The position numbers and the translations under genes were made by a program. From NCBI GenBank assembly GCA_018663485.1, contig JABJQI010000023.1:1-6041 (forward strand): a stretch of DNA of 6,041 nucleotides. The letters are read 5' to 3'. Origin of the DNA: Opitutia bacterium (lineage in GTDB: Bacteria > Verrucomicrobiota > Verrucomicrobiia > Opitutales > Coraliomargaritaceae). Positions 1-5,297 of this stretch are shown one piece after another (the first letter of the stretch is position 1; the number at the start of each line of letters is the position of its first letter). The notes beneath the pieces are model-generated. The model was not told the origin of the DNA. It ran no database searches and saw only the letters and a program-made list of their open reading frames with translations.

Positions 1-189
1 AACATCATCCCCTACTCCTGCGCCAAGATCGTCGTATGCAACCAATGACCAAGCACTGGACACATCACTACGATTCTTACCGGTCAGCTGCTCTTCACCC
101 ATGGGCGAAATGACGACCCAACGGCCACCGCGAAATGCAGGGTCGCGAACGCCAAGCGTAACAGTACCAATAACTTTCCCAGGTTTCAT
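1..189 (-). CDS. BMC-P shell vertex protein Pc (EutN/CcmL family), 3' end cut by window
   Basis: The first 63 codons are visible and the gene runs off the left edge. The protein begins MKPGKVIGTVTLGVRDPAF and continues with WVVISPM and VAYDDLGAGVGDDV. This is the EutN/CcmL layout: an opening strand of the type 'GKVIGTV', a 'vvisP' strand, then the 'vD.lGAG.Gd.V' loop. Members form pentamers that cap the vertices of the icosahedral BMC shell. The ATG at 189-187 lies 2 nt after the stop of the preceding BMC-P gene, so the two are probably translationally coupled; no clear Shine-Dalgarno sequence is present. The missing part should hold the usual C-terminal 'GSSAR' and 'D..iv.IvD' elements. It is the third BMC-P of the locus. 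Family assignment is firm; its specific role among the three is unknown. Confidence 0.88.
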   Translation of the reverse strand, partial: MKPGKVIGTVTLGVRDPAFRGGRWVVISPMGEEQLTGKNRSDVSSAWSLVAYDDLGAGVGDDV

Positions 190-191
190 CG

Positions 192-446
192 TTAATCTAT
201 GATCCCCATGATTTGGTTACGAATCGGCGAGTGATCGTCATGCACGGTGCCTTGCGTCCAAGAGCCATCGGTCGTAATGAAAACACGCGCATGCATGCCA
301 GCACCCATCGGATCGACCGCAGCAAATGGAGCACCCGCGCTCGCGCCATTCTCATCAATCGGTGTGCAGAGCACAACGGTGCGACCGATGAGGCTGGCAT
401 GGCCGATACTGGTTACAGCATGGCCGTCTACGCGTGCGAGGATCAT
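192..446 (-). CDS. BMC-P shell vertex protein Pb (EutN/CcmL family)
   Basis: This is a complete 84-residue protein, close to the usual 80-100 residues of EutN/CcmL pentamer subunits. Visible family elements in order are the opening strand MILARVDGHAVTSIGHASL, the strand TVVLCTPI, the FAAVDPMGAGMHARVFIT loop corresponding to 'vD.lGAG.ge.Vlit', then DGS, and the C-terminal IRNQIMGIID resembling the usual 'p.r..i.gIiD'. It is expected to form pentamers closing the BMC shell vertices. It lies 43 nt downstream of the aldehyde dehydrogenase stop and 2 nt before the next BMC-P start, so all share one transcript. The ATG at 446-444 has no obvious Shine-Dalgarno sequence. In the conserved loop, methionine and histidine follow GAG where glycine and glutamate are more usual, so it is a divergent paralogue of Pa. 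Confidence 0.92.
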   Translation of the reverse strand: MILARVDGHAVTSIGHASLIGRTVVLCTPIDENGASAGAPFAAVDPMGAGMHARVFITTDGSWTQGTVHDDHSPIRNQIMGIID

Positions 447-460
447 TTGTTAAAAGATGT

Positions 461-481
461 GAGACCTGAGATTAGAGACCT
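461..481. repeat. Short direct repeat GAGACCT x2 in the gap between two operon genes
   Basis: The heptamer GAGACCT occurs at 461-467 and again at 475-481, 14 nt apart, in the 43-nt gap between the aldehyde dehydrogenase stop and the Pb start. The repeat is seen directly; any function is unknown. A chance repeat is quite possible at this length. Confidence 0.3.
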
Positions 482-489
482 AAGAAGAA

Positions 490-1932
490 CTATTGAACGA
501 TGTTCAAGTTATTCACCAAGGTGCAACGACGGTAGCGAGTAAAGGTGCGTGGCGTGGTGATGCCCTCACCGGTGGTGGTTGCGATGGAGAAGCTGATAAA
601 GCCTTCACCACCGAGACCGAGACCGGCCAAACAAGGGCCGTTCTTAACGAAAATCGTAGTGTCCATCGCTTGTCCCATTTCAGTCATCCGTGCGACGTTC
701 ATGGTGTGGATCATTGCGGAGTGCTTGTCGCCATGCTCGGATTGCTTCGCAATACTGAGGCCTTGACTGAAGTCATTGGCGCGGACGATTGGTAGCAACG
801 GCATCATTTGCTCTTCTTGAACGAATGGATCGTTGGCATCGGTTTCCGCGATGAGCATCTCAACGCTGGAATCAATATTGAGCCCAGCGATACGTGCGAG
901 TGCATCCGGATTTGCTCCGACCCACTTACGGTTCAGCACTGCAGAGCCACAGCCGACGCCATCTTTAAAGTCGAAGACTTCGCTTTTGATAGCGGCGAGT
1001 TGCTGCGCATTCAATAGAACTGCACCTTGTCGCTGCATGGCTGCAAGTGTCTTTTGATACGAATCACCAACTGCGATGATTTGCTTTTCACCGATGCAGA
1101 GCAAGTTGTTATCAAACCCACCACCGGCGATAATATCGCGAGCGACACGGTCGAAATCGAGCTGATTGCAATCGTCGACCAATACTGGAGGATTACCAGG
1201 GCCAGCACAAATTGCACGCTTGCCAGTTTTCATGGCGGCGTCGACCACACCAGGGCCGCCGGTGATGCAGAGCAGGTTGACATCGTCGTGTGTGCAGAGT
1301 GCGTTGAAAGAATCGAGCGAAGGTTTTTCGATGGTGCAGAGCAGGTTCGAGATACCAGTTTCCGCTTTGATCGCTTCATTAAACTCGTCGATTGCGAGTG
1401 CCGCCACCCCGGCACCACCAGGGTGTGGATTAAATACAATCGAGTTGCCCGCAGCCACCATGTTGACGATGTTACCAGCAATTGTTGGCACTGAGTGCGT
1501 CAGTGGAGTGATCGCAACAATGACGCCCCAAGGCGCAGCTTCGTCCATCGTGATACCGAAATCACCACTCATGCCTTGAGGCGTGAGGTATTCTGGCCCG
1601 AGCACATTCTTGACGCCCTGAAGCTTAGCAGGTTTGTGCGCAAGGCGACCAATTTTGGTTTCATTAAACTCGATCTGTCCCCAACGCTCAGCGTTGTCGA
1701 CACACATTTGCTTAACCAGCTCAACGATTTTGATACGAGCGGCCCAGCCTTTTTGCTGGAGTTGCTCGAATCCACTACGCGCTGCGGCCACCGCTTGCTC
1801 GGGGTCGTCAAAGACACCGTGCTTGCCGGGGCGAGTTTGTAGTGACGGCATCGCGAGCGTGCCTTTGGATTGCATTTGGGCGAGCACTTCACTCACCACA
1901 TTGCGTATCGCTGCTTCATTCAATTGACTCAT
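490..1932 (-). CDS. CoA-acylating aldehyde dehydrogenase of the microcompartment (PduP-like)
   Basis: This 480-residue enzyme oxidises an aldehyde to acyl-CoA with NAD+ inside the shell; in PV-type loci the expected substrate is L-lactaldehyde. Residues about 4-20 (LNEAAIRNVVSEVLAQM) form an amphipathic helix, followed by a linker to about residue 40. That is the encapsulation-peptide arrangement of PduP. The ALDH fold then follows: APWGVIVAITP at 133-143, the nucleotide-site segment TGGPGVV at 224-230, GPGNPPVLVD at 244-253, and the catalytic Cys279 in DNNLLCIGEKQ. Next come EEQMMPLLPIV at 373-383 and a C-terminus (GEGITTPRTFTRYRRC) typical of PduP/EutE enzymes. Length is within the usual 460-490. 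The ATG at 1932-1930 is chosen because AAGGA lies 7 nt upstream and the targeting helix begins there. It sits 24 nt after the BMC-P Pa stop. Substrate is inferred from context. Confidence 0.95.
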   Translation of the reverse strand: MSQLNEAAIRNVVSEVLAQMQSKGTLAMPSLQTRPGKHGVFDDPEQAVAAARSGFEQLQQKGWAARIKIVELVKQMCVDNAERWGQIEFNETKIGRLAHKPAKLQGVKNVLGPEYLTPQGMSGDFGITMDEAAPWGVIVAITPLTHSVPTIAGNIVNMVAAGNSIVFNPHPGGAGVAALAIDEFNEAIKAETGISNLLCTIEKPSLDSFNALCTHDDVNLLCITGGPGVVDAAMKTGKRAICAGPGNPPVLVDDCNQLDFDRVARDIIAGGGFDNNLLCIGEKQIIAVGDSYQKTLAAMQRQGAVLLNAQQLAAIKSEVFDFKDGVGCGSAVLNRKWVGANPDALARIAGLNIDSSVEMLIAETDANDPFVQEEQMMPLLPIVRANDFSQGLSIAKQSEHGDKHSAMIHTMNVARMTEMGQAMDTTIFVKNGPCLAGLGLGGEGFISFSIATTTGEGITTPRTFTRYRRCTLVNNLNIVQ

Positions 1933-1939
1933 GTAAAAA

Positions 1940-1944
1940 TCCTT
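1940..1944 (-). promoter_or_regulatory. Shine-Dalgarno site of the aldehyde dehydrogenase
   Basis: On the minus strand this reads AAGGA, 7 nt before the ATG. It is the clearest Shine-Dalgarno sequence in the operon; most neighbouring genes lack one. It supports the chosen start and suggests stronger independent initiation for the enzyme than for the shell genes. Confidence 0.65.
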
Positions 1945-1956
1945 GGTGTTTAAGGT

Positions 1957-2271
1957 TTAGCTGTTCTTCGCCTCGTAGGTCTTCTTGCCTAGGATGCTCA
2001 CTGTATCGACGAGGCCGACAACTGCGGCATCCACTGGCAGTGCTTTGAGACCATTGGCCTGACGAGCAGAACTCCCCTGGGCAAACATCACGAATTCGCC
2101 CTCCCCGGCGCCCAGCGTATCAATCACGACAATCGTATTAGTGCCGGGCTTGAATTTGCTGGGATCTTCAGGATCGACCAACATCGGACGAACCATGAGG
2201 AGCTTTCGGCCCCGCATGCTCTCATCCTTCTTCGTCGAAACGACGGATCCAATGACTGTTCCCAGATACAT
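1957..2271 (-). CDS. BMC-P shell vertex protein Pa (EutN/CcmL family)
   Basis: This complete 104-residue protein is the most canonical of the three BMC-P proteins in the window. It starts MYLGTVIGSVVSTKKDESMRG and has the strand GRKLLMVRPM at 21-30, followed by the conserved loop VVIDTLGAGEGEFVMFAQGSSAR. This matches the EutN/CcmL signature 'vvvD.vGAG.Ge.V....GSsaR'. The C-terminal VDAAVVGLVDTVSIL matches the usual 'pvDaavvgIVD.v'. Subunits of this family assemble as pentamers that cap the shell vertices. The start is 5 nt after the BMC-H H1 stop, with no Shine-Dalgarno sequence, so translation is probably coupled to H1. The aldehyde dehydrogenase follows 24 nt downstream. At 104 residues it is longer than Pb (84) because of an insertion around residues 31-46 (MLVDPEDPSKFKPGTN). 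Confidence 0.94.
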   Translation of the reverse strand: MYLGTVIGSVVSTKKDESMRGRKLLMVRPMLVDPEDPSKFKPGTNTIVVIDTLGAGEGEFVMFAQGSSARQANGLKALPVDAAVVGLVDTVSILGKKTYEAKNS

Positions 2272-2276
2272 CGGAT

Positions 2277-2582
2277 TTACTTGGTTGCGCGCTTAACGGT
2301 CGCCTTGAGTGCAGGAACAATTGTTTCTACATCATCGTGTGGCCGAGCGATTGTGTGGGCGCTGACAACTTCGCCGTAACGGCCAGCTGTTTCTGCTCCA
2401 GTTTCGATTGCAGCATTCACTGCAGCGACATCGCCTGTGATGACGACACTAACAAGTGCACTACCGACGCCCTTCATAGGACCGGTAAGTTCGACGTTTG
2501 CTGATTTCAACATTGCGTCTGTGCCTTGGACAAGAGCGACAAGGCCCTTAGTTTCGAGTATTCCGATTGCTTGTTTAGCCAT
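2277..2582 (-). CDS. BMC-H hexameric shell protein H1, with pore-loop insertion and basic C-terminal tail
   Basis: This 101-residue Pfam00936-type (BMC domain) protein forms hexamers that tile the shell facets. Visible family features are the opening MAKQAIGILETKGLVAL, the edge lysine in DAMLKSANVEL (Lys26) used in hexamer-hexamer contacts, the pore loop KGVGSA at 37-42, TGDVAAV at 49-55, and the IARPHDD motif at 78-84 with its conserved arginine. Compared with H2, the pore loop holds one extra residue between the TG at 33-34 and the following GDV. After the domain it carries a tail of about 15 residues rich in lysine and arginine (ALKATVKRATK), absent from H2 and H3. It lies 48 nt downstream of the kinase gene and 5 nt before BMC-P Pa. 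The ATG has no Shine-Dalgarno sequence. Which molecules the pore admits is not determinable from sequence. Confidence 0.94.
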   Translation of the reverse strand: MAKQAIGILETKGLVALVQGTDAMLKSANVELTGPMKGVGSALVSVVITGDVAAVNAAIETGAETAGRYGEVVSAHTIARPHDDVETIVPALKATVKRATK

Positions 2583-2586
2583 AATA
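2560..2586. repeat. 27-bp near-identical repeat over the start of BMC-H H1 (copy 1)
   Basis: This segment matches 4149-4175 at 26 of 27 positions; the only difference is G2565 versus T4154. It covers the first seven codons (MAKQAIG), two bases of the eighth codon, and the four bases before the ATG. The rest of the H1 and H2 genes is much more diverged, so this is a conserved patch at the translation start. It could reflect shared ancestry, gene conversion or selection on initiation. Confidence 0.7.
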
Positions 2587-2630
2587 GTATGTGGGTTGAT
2601 TTGAATTAATTGTTACTTATTAGAAAATTG

Positions 2631-3815
2631 TTAGCCCGCTTGAATATTGCGATATACTTCGCGAGCAATGACGAGTTCTTCGTTGGCCGGGATGACCACG
2701 ACTTTAATCGTCGAGTCGTCCGAGCTGATGACACCTTCGGCTCCGCGAATCACCTTCGCATTACGTTCGGGATGGATTTGTACGCCAAGCCCTTCGAGGC
2801 CAGCGCAAACTGCCGCACGTAAAACGGGATCGTTTTCCCCCATACCTGCGGTGAATGAAATCACTTCGGCGCCGCCCATCTTAAAAAAGAAAGAGCCTGC
2901 CCAGTGACGGATACTATCGGTGAGCACATCGATCGCGAGTTGAGCATTGGCATTACCTGCTGCGGCTGCTTCGTCGATATCGCGTGCATCGTTGCTGACT
3001 TGAGACAGTCCAAGTAGGCCACTCTCTTTGTTGAGCTGCCGTTCGGCTTCCTCTACGGAAAGGCCGAGCATCTTACTCACATAAGGAATCGCCATGGAGT
3101 CGAGATCACCAACGCGGTTGTTTTGCGGCAAACCACTCTGAGGGCTGAACCCCATACTGGAACCGATCGCAACACCGTTGTTAATACCGACGACCGAACT
3201 GCTACCACCGAGGTGGCAAGAAATGACTCGCACAGGAACTCCAGTATATTTGCCCGGGCCGTCGACATAAAGACGACGAGCGCGTTCAGCCACGACCTCA
3301 TTACCAACCATCTCAGCGGAGCGTTCGGCGATGAATTTGTGGCTCGCACCGTGAAAGCCATAGCGACGAATACCTAGATCACGCCATGCCTGTGGGATGG
3401 CGTAAGTCGAGGACGCATCACTCGTCCACTGGAAGAATGCAGTCTCAAACAGAGCGACACGCTTTACAGAAGGAAGCTTTTCGGTGAAGCAGCGAATACC
3501 TTCGGAGTAGGCTGGATTGTGAGCGGGAGCAACCTCCTTGAAGCCATCAAGGGCTTCAAGGACGCGCTCATCCGCGGCAACACAACCACTAAGATCTTTG
3601 CCGAGGACGGTTTTAAAGCCGACCGCGTCGAGATCTTTACCGGATTGAAGATGCCCTTCACCCACCAGAGATTCTAGCATTTGCTCAATACACCGAGTGT
3701 ATTCAGTCACGCGCTCAAATCCTCCAGTTGCCAAAAGATTAGCAACAGTATCGCTCATCTCAAAAAGACGATACTTGAAGGAGGTGGAACCTAGGTTGGC
3801 GATTAGGATCTTCAT
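2631..3815 (-). CDS. ackA: Acetate-kinase-family acyl-phosphate kinase, divergent active site
   Basis: This 394-residue protein belongs to the acetate/propionate kinase family (about 400 residues; ASKHA fold). It should transfer phosphate from the acyl-phosphate made by PduL to ADP, giving ATP and the acid. Family landmarks are LIANLGSTSFK at 4-14, APAHNPAY at 96-103, RYGFHGASH at 151-159, SCHLGGSSSV at 199-208, NNRVGDLD at 232-239, NDARDIDE at 275-282, the nucleotide motif GMGEN at 324-328 and PANEELVIARE at 376-386. Several canonical positions differ: the usual GHRVVHGG is GFKTVLGK (66-73), DTAF is ETAF (Glu124), and HLGNG is HLGGS. It may therefore act on a substrate other than acetyl-phosphate, such as lactyl-phosphate. 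It has no N-terminal targeting helix, so it may act outside the shell. It follows H2 after the operon's longest gap, 77 nt. The family is certain; the substrate is inferred. Confidence 0.9.
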   Translation of the reverse strand: MKILIANLGSTSFKYRLFEMSDTVANLLATGGFERVTEYTRCIEQMLESLVGEGHLQSGKDLDAVGFKTVLGKDLSGCVAADERVLEALDGFKEVAPAHNPAYSEGIRCFTEKLPSVKRVALFETAFFQWTSDASSTYAIPQAWRDLGIRRYGFHGASHKFIAERSAEMVGNEVVAERARRLYVDGPGKYTGVPVRVISCHLGGSSSVVGINNGVAIGSSMGFSPQSGLPQNNRVGDLDSMAIPYVSKMLGLSVEEAERQLNKESGLLGLSQVSNDARDIDEAAAAGNANAQLAIDVLTDSIRHWAGSFFFKMGGAEVISFTAGMGENDPVLRAAVCAGLEGLGVQIHPERNAKVIRGAEGVISSDDSTIKVVVIPANEELVIAREVYRNIQAG

Positions 3816-3840
3816 AAGAGATTTTTAGCAAACGGTAGAA

Positions 3841-3865
3841 CGGCCCCAGTCATATAGACTGAAAC
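3841..3865 (-). other. Possible small hairpin in the 77-nt gap before the kinase gene
   Basis: The core is CAGTC (3847-3851), a 5-nt loop and GACTG (3857-3861). In the minus-strand transcript, three further G-U pairs and one G-C pair could extend the stem outward. It lacks a T-run and is not a terminator. It could mark an RNA processing point between the shell genes and the kinase gene, or be chance. Confidence 0.25.
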
Positions 3866-3892
3866 TGACGAACCGAAAGCTGATAAACCGAA

Positions 3893-4171
3893 TTAACCAA
3901 TCCAGCTACCTAGCTTGGAAAGGTCGTCGTGTGGACGAGGGATTACCTGGACGGCAACGACTTCGCCCATAGAGCTTGCAGCGTCAGCGCCGGCTTCAAC
4001 TGCAGCTTTAACCGCAGCGACATCACCCGTGAAGAAAGCAGTCACGAGACCACTTCCGATTTTTTCCCAGCCAGTCAATGTAACGTCAGCTGATTTTAGT
4101 GCGGCATCGGATGCTTCCATGAGGCATACGAAGCCCTTGCACTCGATCATTCCTATTGCTTGTTTAGCCAT
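3893..4171 (-). CDS. BMC-H hexameric shell protein H2 (canonical PduA/EutM-like pore)
   Basis: This 92-residue BMC-domain protein is the most PduA/EutM-like of the three. It has MAKQAIGMIECKGFVCLMEASDAALKSADVTLTGWEKIGSGLVTAFFTGDV in one block; the edge lysine is Lys26 in DAALKSADV, and the pore loop is the common KIGSG at 37-41. It ends with VIPRPHDDLSKLG, the usual PRPH motif. It is expected to be a main facet hexamer. Two cysteines, Cys11 and Cys16, flank the second strand and are not present in H1 or H3. It lies 20 nt after the H3 stop and is followed by the operon's longest gap before the kinase gene. An AGGGA about 10 nt upstream of the ATG is a possible weak ribosome binding site. Confidence 0.95.
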   Translation of the reverse strand: MAKQAIGMIECKGFVCLMEASDAALKSADVTLTGWEKIGSGLVTAFFTGDVAAVKAAVEAGADAASSMGEVVAVQVIPRPHDDLSKLGSWIG

Positions 4172-4175
4172 AATA
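4149..4175. repeat. 27-bp near-identical repeat over the start of BMC-H H2 (copy 2)
   Basis: This is the partner of 2560-2586, with 26 of 27 bases identical. It includes the initiation codon, the first codons and the TATT directly before the ATG. H3 does not share it. Confidence 0.7.
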
Positions 4176-4191
4176 TTTAATTCCCTGAGGG

Positions 4192-4461
4192 TTATGCTTG
4201 AAAGTATTTAAGTAGGTCGTCGTGAGGACGTGCGATCACGTGCGATGCAACCAATTCGCCTACGCGATTTGCTGCTTCAGCACCTGCTTCGACAGCAGAT
4301 TTAACGCTGCCGACATCACCCTTAACGAGTACGGTCAAAAAGCCGCCGCCAATGGAGACTTGCTTTACAAGCGTAACTAACGCGGCCTTAGACATCGCGT
4401 CGCTTGCTTCGATTGAGCCAGTGAGGCCCTTTGTTTCTACCAATCCGATGGATTCACTCAT
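4192..4461 (-). CDS. BMC-H hexameric shell protein H3 with unusual glycine pore loop
   Basis: This 89-residue BMC-domain protein opens MSESIGLVETKGLTGSIEASDAMSKAALV, with the edge lysine at Lys25, and ends with VIARPHDDLLKYF, the conserved RPH motif. The pore loop at 36-40 reads SIGGG where H2 has KIGSG: the lysine is replaced by serine and the serine by glycine. The loop should therefore be less charged and more open or flexible than that of H2. It is the second gene of the operon, 42 nt after pduL and 20 nt before H2. The ATG lacks a Shine-Dalgarno sequence; the leader is A/T-rich. It is a facet hexamer by family; the specific transport role is not known. Confidence 0.94.
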   Translation of the reverse strand: MSESIGLVETKGLTGSIEASDAMSKAALVTLVKQVSIGGGFLTVLVKGDVGSVKSAVEAGAEAANRVGELVASHVIARPHDDLLKYFQA

Positions 4462-4503
4462 GATATATTTTGGTTTGTGGTTATGTGTATGTTGAAATGA
4501 AAG

Positions 4504-5181
4504 TTATTTAAATAGCTCACAAGGAGTTTGATCCGAGAAGCCACATGCGTTGCCCTCGTCTGTATCGATGTGAACTTCGAGCTTGAAGGCAGGGTCTACA
4601 CGAACATACATCTGGTCGAAGGTGACACCGATGTCGCCCCCAACGCGGAGTTTCATGTACGATTTGTTTTCGACGCCGTAATAAACCGCATCCTCAGGTG
4701 CCATGTGTACATGCGGCGCAGCGCGAATCACACCCTTGTCCATCTTGAGGAAACCCGCAGGCCCCATCAGCATACAACCTGGAGTGCCTTCGATGTCGCC
4801 AGAGTTACGGATCGGAATTTTGAAGCCAAGCGAGATCGCATCCGTATAAGCCAACTCGACCTGATCAAAGTCACGGCAAGGACCAAGAATACGAAGATTC
4901 GAAATCACCCGACTACGCGGTCCGATCATCGTGACCGATTCCTTGGCAGCAAATTGACCATCCATGTAGAGATCTTTCATTGGAGTCAGCTGGTGGCCTT
5001 TACCAAAGAGCAGCTCCACCGACGCTTGAGAAAGATGACAATGGCGCGCACTGATGTTAACTACCAATGGGTTAGGACCTGCGGACGCAGCGCTCGACGC
5101 ACTGGCGGAAACGATATTTCTCTGCAGACTAGCGCGTACGAGATGCTCGACTTGGCTGCGATTTAATAGTGTATTACCCAT
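4504..5181 (-). CDS. pduL: PduL-type phosphotransacylase of the microcompartment
   Basis: This 225-residue enzyme exchanges CoA and phosphate on an acyl group, recycling CoA inside the shell and supplying acyl-phosphate to the kinase. Metal-binding histidines are visible as SARHCHLS (His47, His49), APHVHM (His157, His159) and LEVHIDTDEGNACG (His204), the hallmark of the two-metal PduL fold. Other conserved segments are QLTPMKDLYMDGQFA and RILGPCRDFDQVELAYTD. Residues 4-24 (LLNRSQVEHLVRASLQRN) form an amphipathic helix, then an Ala/Ser-rich linker (25-37), like an encapsulation peptide. A longer frame reaches a TTG at 5268, but the ATG at 5181 is preferred: it places the targeting helix at the N-terminus, and a promoter lies just upstream inside the longer frame. 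It is the first gene of the operon, divergent from the DeoR gene. No Shine-Dalgarno sequence is seen. Confidence 0.95.
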   Translation of the reverse strand: MGNTLLNRSQVEHLVRASLQRNIVSASASSAASAGPNPLVVNISARHCHLSQASVELLFGKGHQLTPMKDLYMDGQFAAKESVTMIGPRSRVISNLRILGPCRDFDQVELAYTDAISLGFKIPIRNSGDIEGTPGCMLMGPAGFLKMDKGVIRAAPHVHMAPEDAVYYGVENKSYMKLRVGGDIGVTFDQMYVRVDPAFKLEVHIDTDEGNACGFSDQTPCELFK

Positions 5182-5214
5182 GTTGAAATGATTGGAGAAA
5201 TGTTGGAATTCACA

Positions 5215-5244
5215 ATTAAATCCAAATAAACCCACATAAGTCAA
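5215..5244 (-). promoter_or_regulatory. Sigma70-like promoter of the BMC operon
   Basis: Read on the minus strand, a -35 element TTGACT (5244-5239, 5 of 6 to consensus) is followed by an 18-nt spacer and a -10 element TTTAAT (5220-5215, 5 of 6). Transcription would start near 5207, giving a leader of about 25 nt to the pduL ATG. Its position supports the shorter pduL start. One copy of the CCAAATAAA repeat lies within the spacer. Confidence 0.6.
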
Positions 5245-5281
5245 CATATATCTTGCAAAAACAAACAAATTACCAAATAAA
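5222..5281. repeat. 9-bp direct repeat CCAAATAAA, candidate DeoR operator pair
   Basis: CCAAATAAA occurs at 5222-5230 and 5273-5281, 51 bp start to start, close to five helical turns, so both face the same side of the DNA. The first copy lies between the -35 and -10 of the operon promoter; the second lies 17 nt before the DeoR ATG. DeoR-family proteins often bind T-rich or A-rich direct repeats near their own gene. The A-rich composition of the region makes chance repetition a real alternative. Confidence 0.4.
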
Positions 5282-5297
5282 AGAACTTACACACGTC

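Larger units (their letters stand above)
5182..5297. promoter_or_regulatory. 116-bp divergent regulatory region between pduL and the DeoR gene
   Basis: This A/T-rich region is the only non-coding stretch above 80 bp. It contains the minus-strand promoter and the repeat described separately. For the plus-strand regulator gene no convincing -35/-10 pair was found: TTGAAA at 5183-5188 has no suitable partner, and TATATC at 5247-5252 is a possible isolated -10. Confidence 0.55.

Noticed and set aside
213..542. 109-codon plus-strand frame across Pb and the end of the dehydrogenase gene
   Set aside because: It crosses two real genes and their gap, has low-complexity arginine-rich content and no promoter or ribosome site.
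1027..1494. 155-codon plus-strand frame opposite the aldehyde dehydrogenase
   Set aside because: It overlaps conserved catalytic segments of the dehydrogenase on the other strand and shows no domain of its own.
4183..4191. CCCTGAGGG dyad between H3 and H2 as a terminator or operator
   Set aside because: Only four base pairs around a single central base, with no T-run; too short to act as a hairpin.
4528..5166. 212-codon open frame on the plus strand opposite pduL
   Set aside because: It is antisense to a gene with clear metal-binding histidine motifs, has no recognisable domain, and arises from pduL codon bias.
5182..5268. Upstream TTG start extending pduL by 29 residues
   Set aside because: The extension would cover the promoter elements, has no PduL-like sequence, and would bury the targeting helix that otherwise begins at the ATG.
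5253..5297. Upstream TTG start extending the DeoR protein by 15 residues
   Set aside because: DeoR proteins typically begin with a sequence like MLAQERHQQIL, which follows the ATG at 5298; the extra residues are A-rich intergenic translation.
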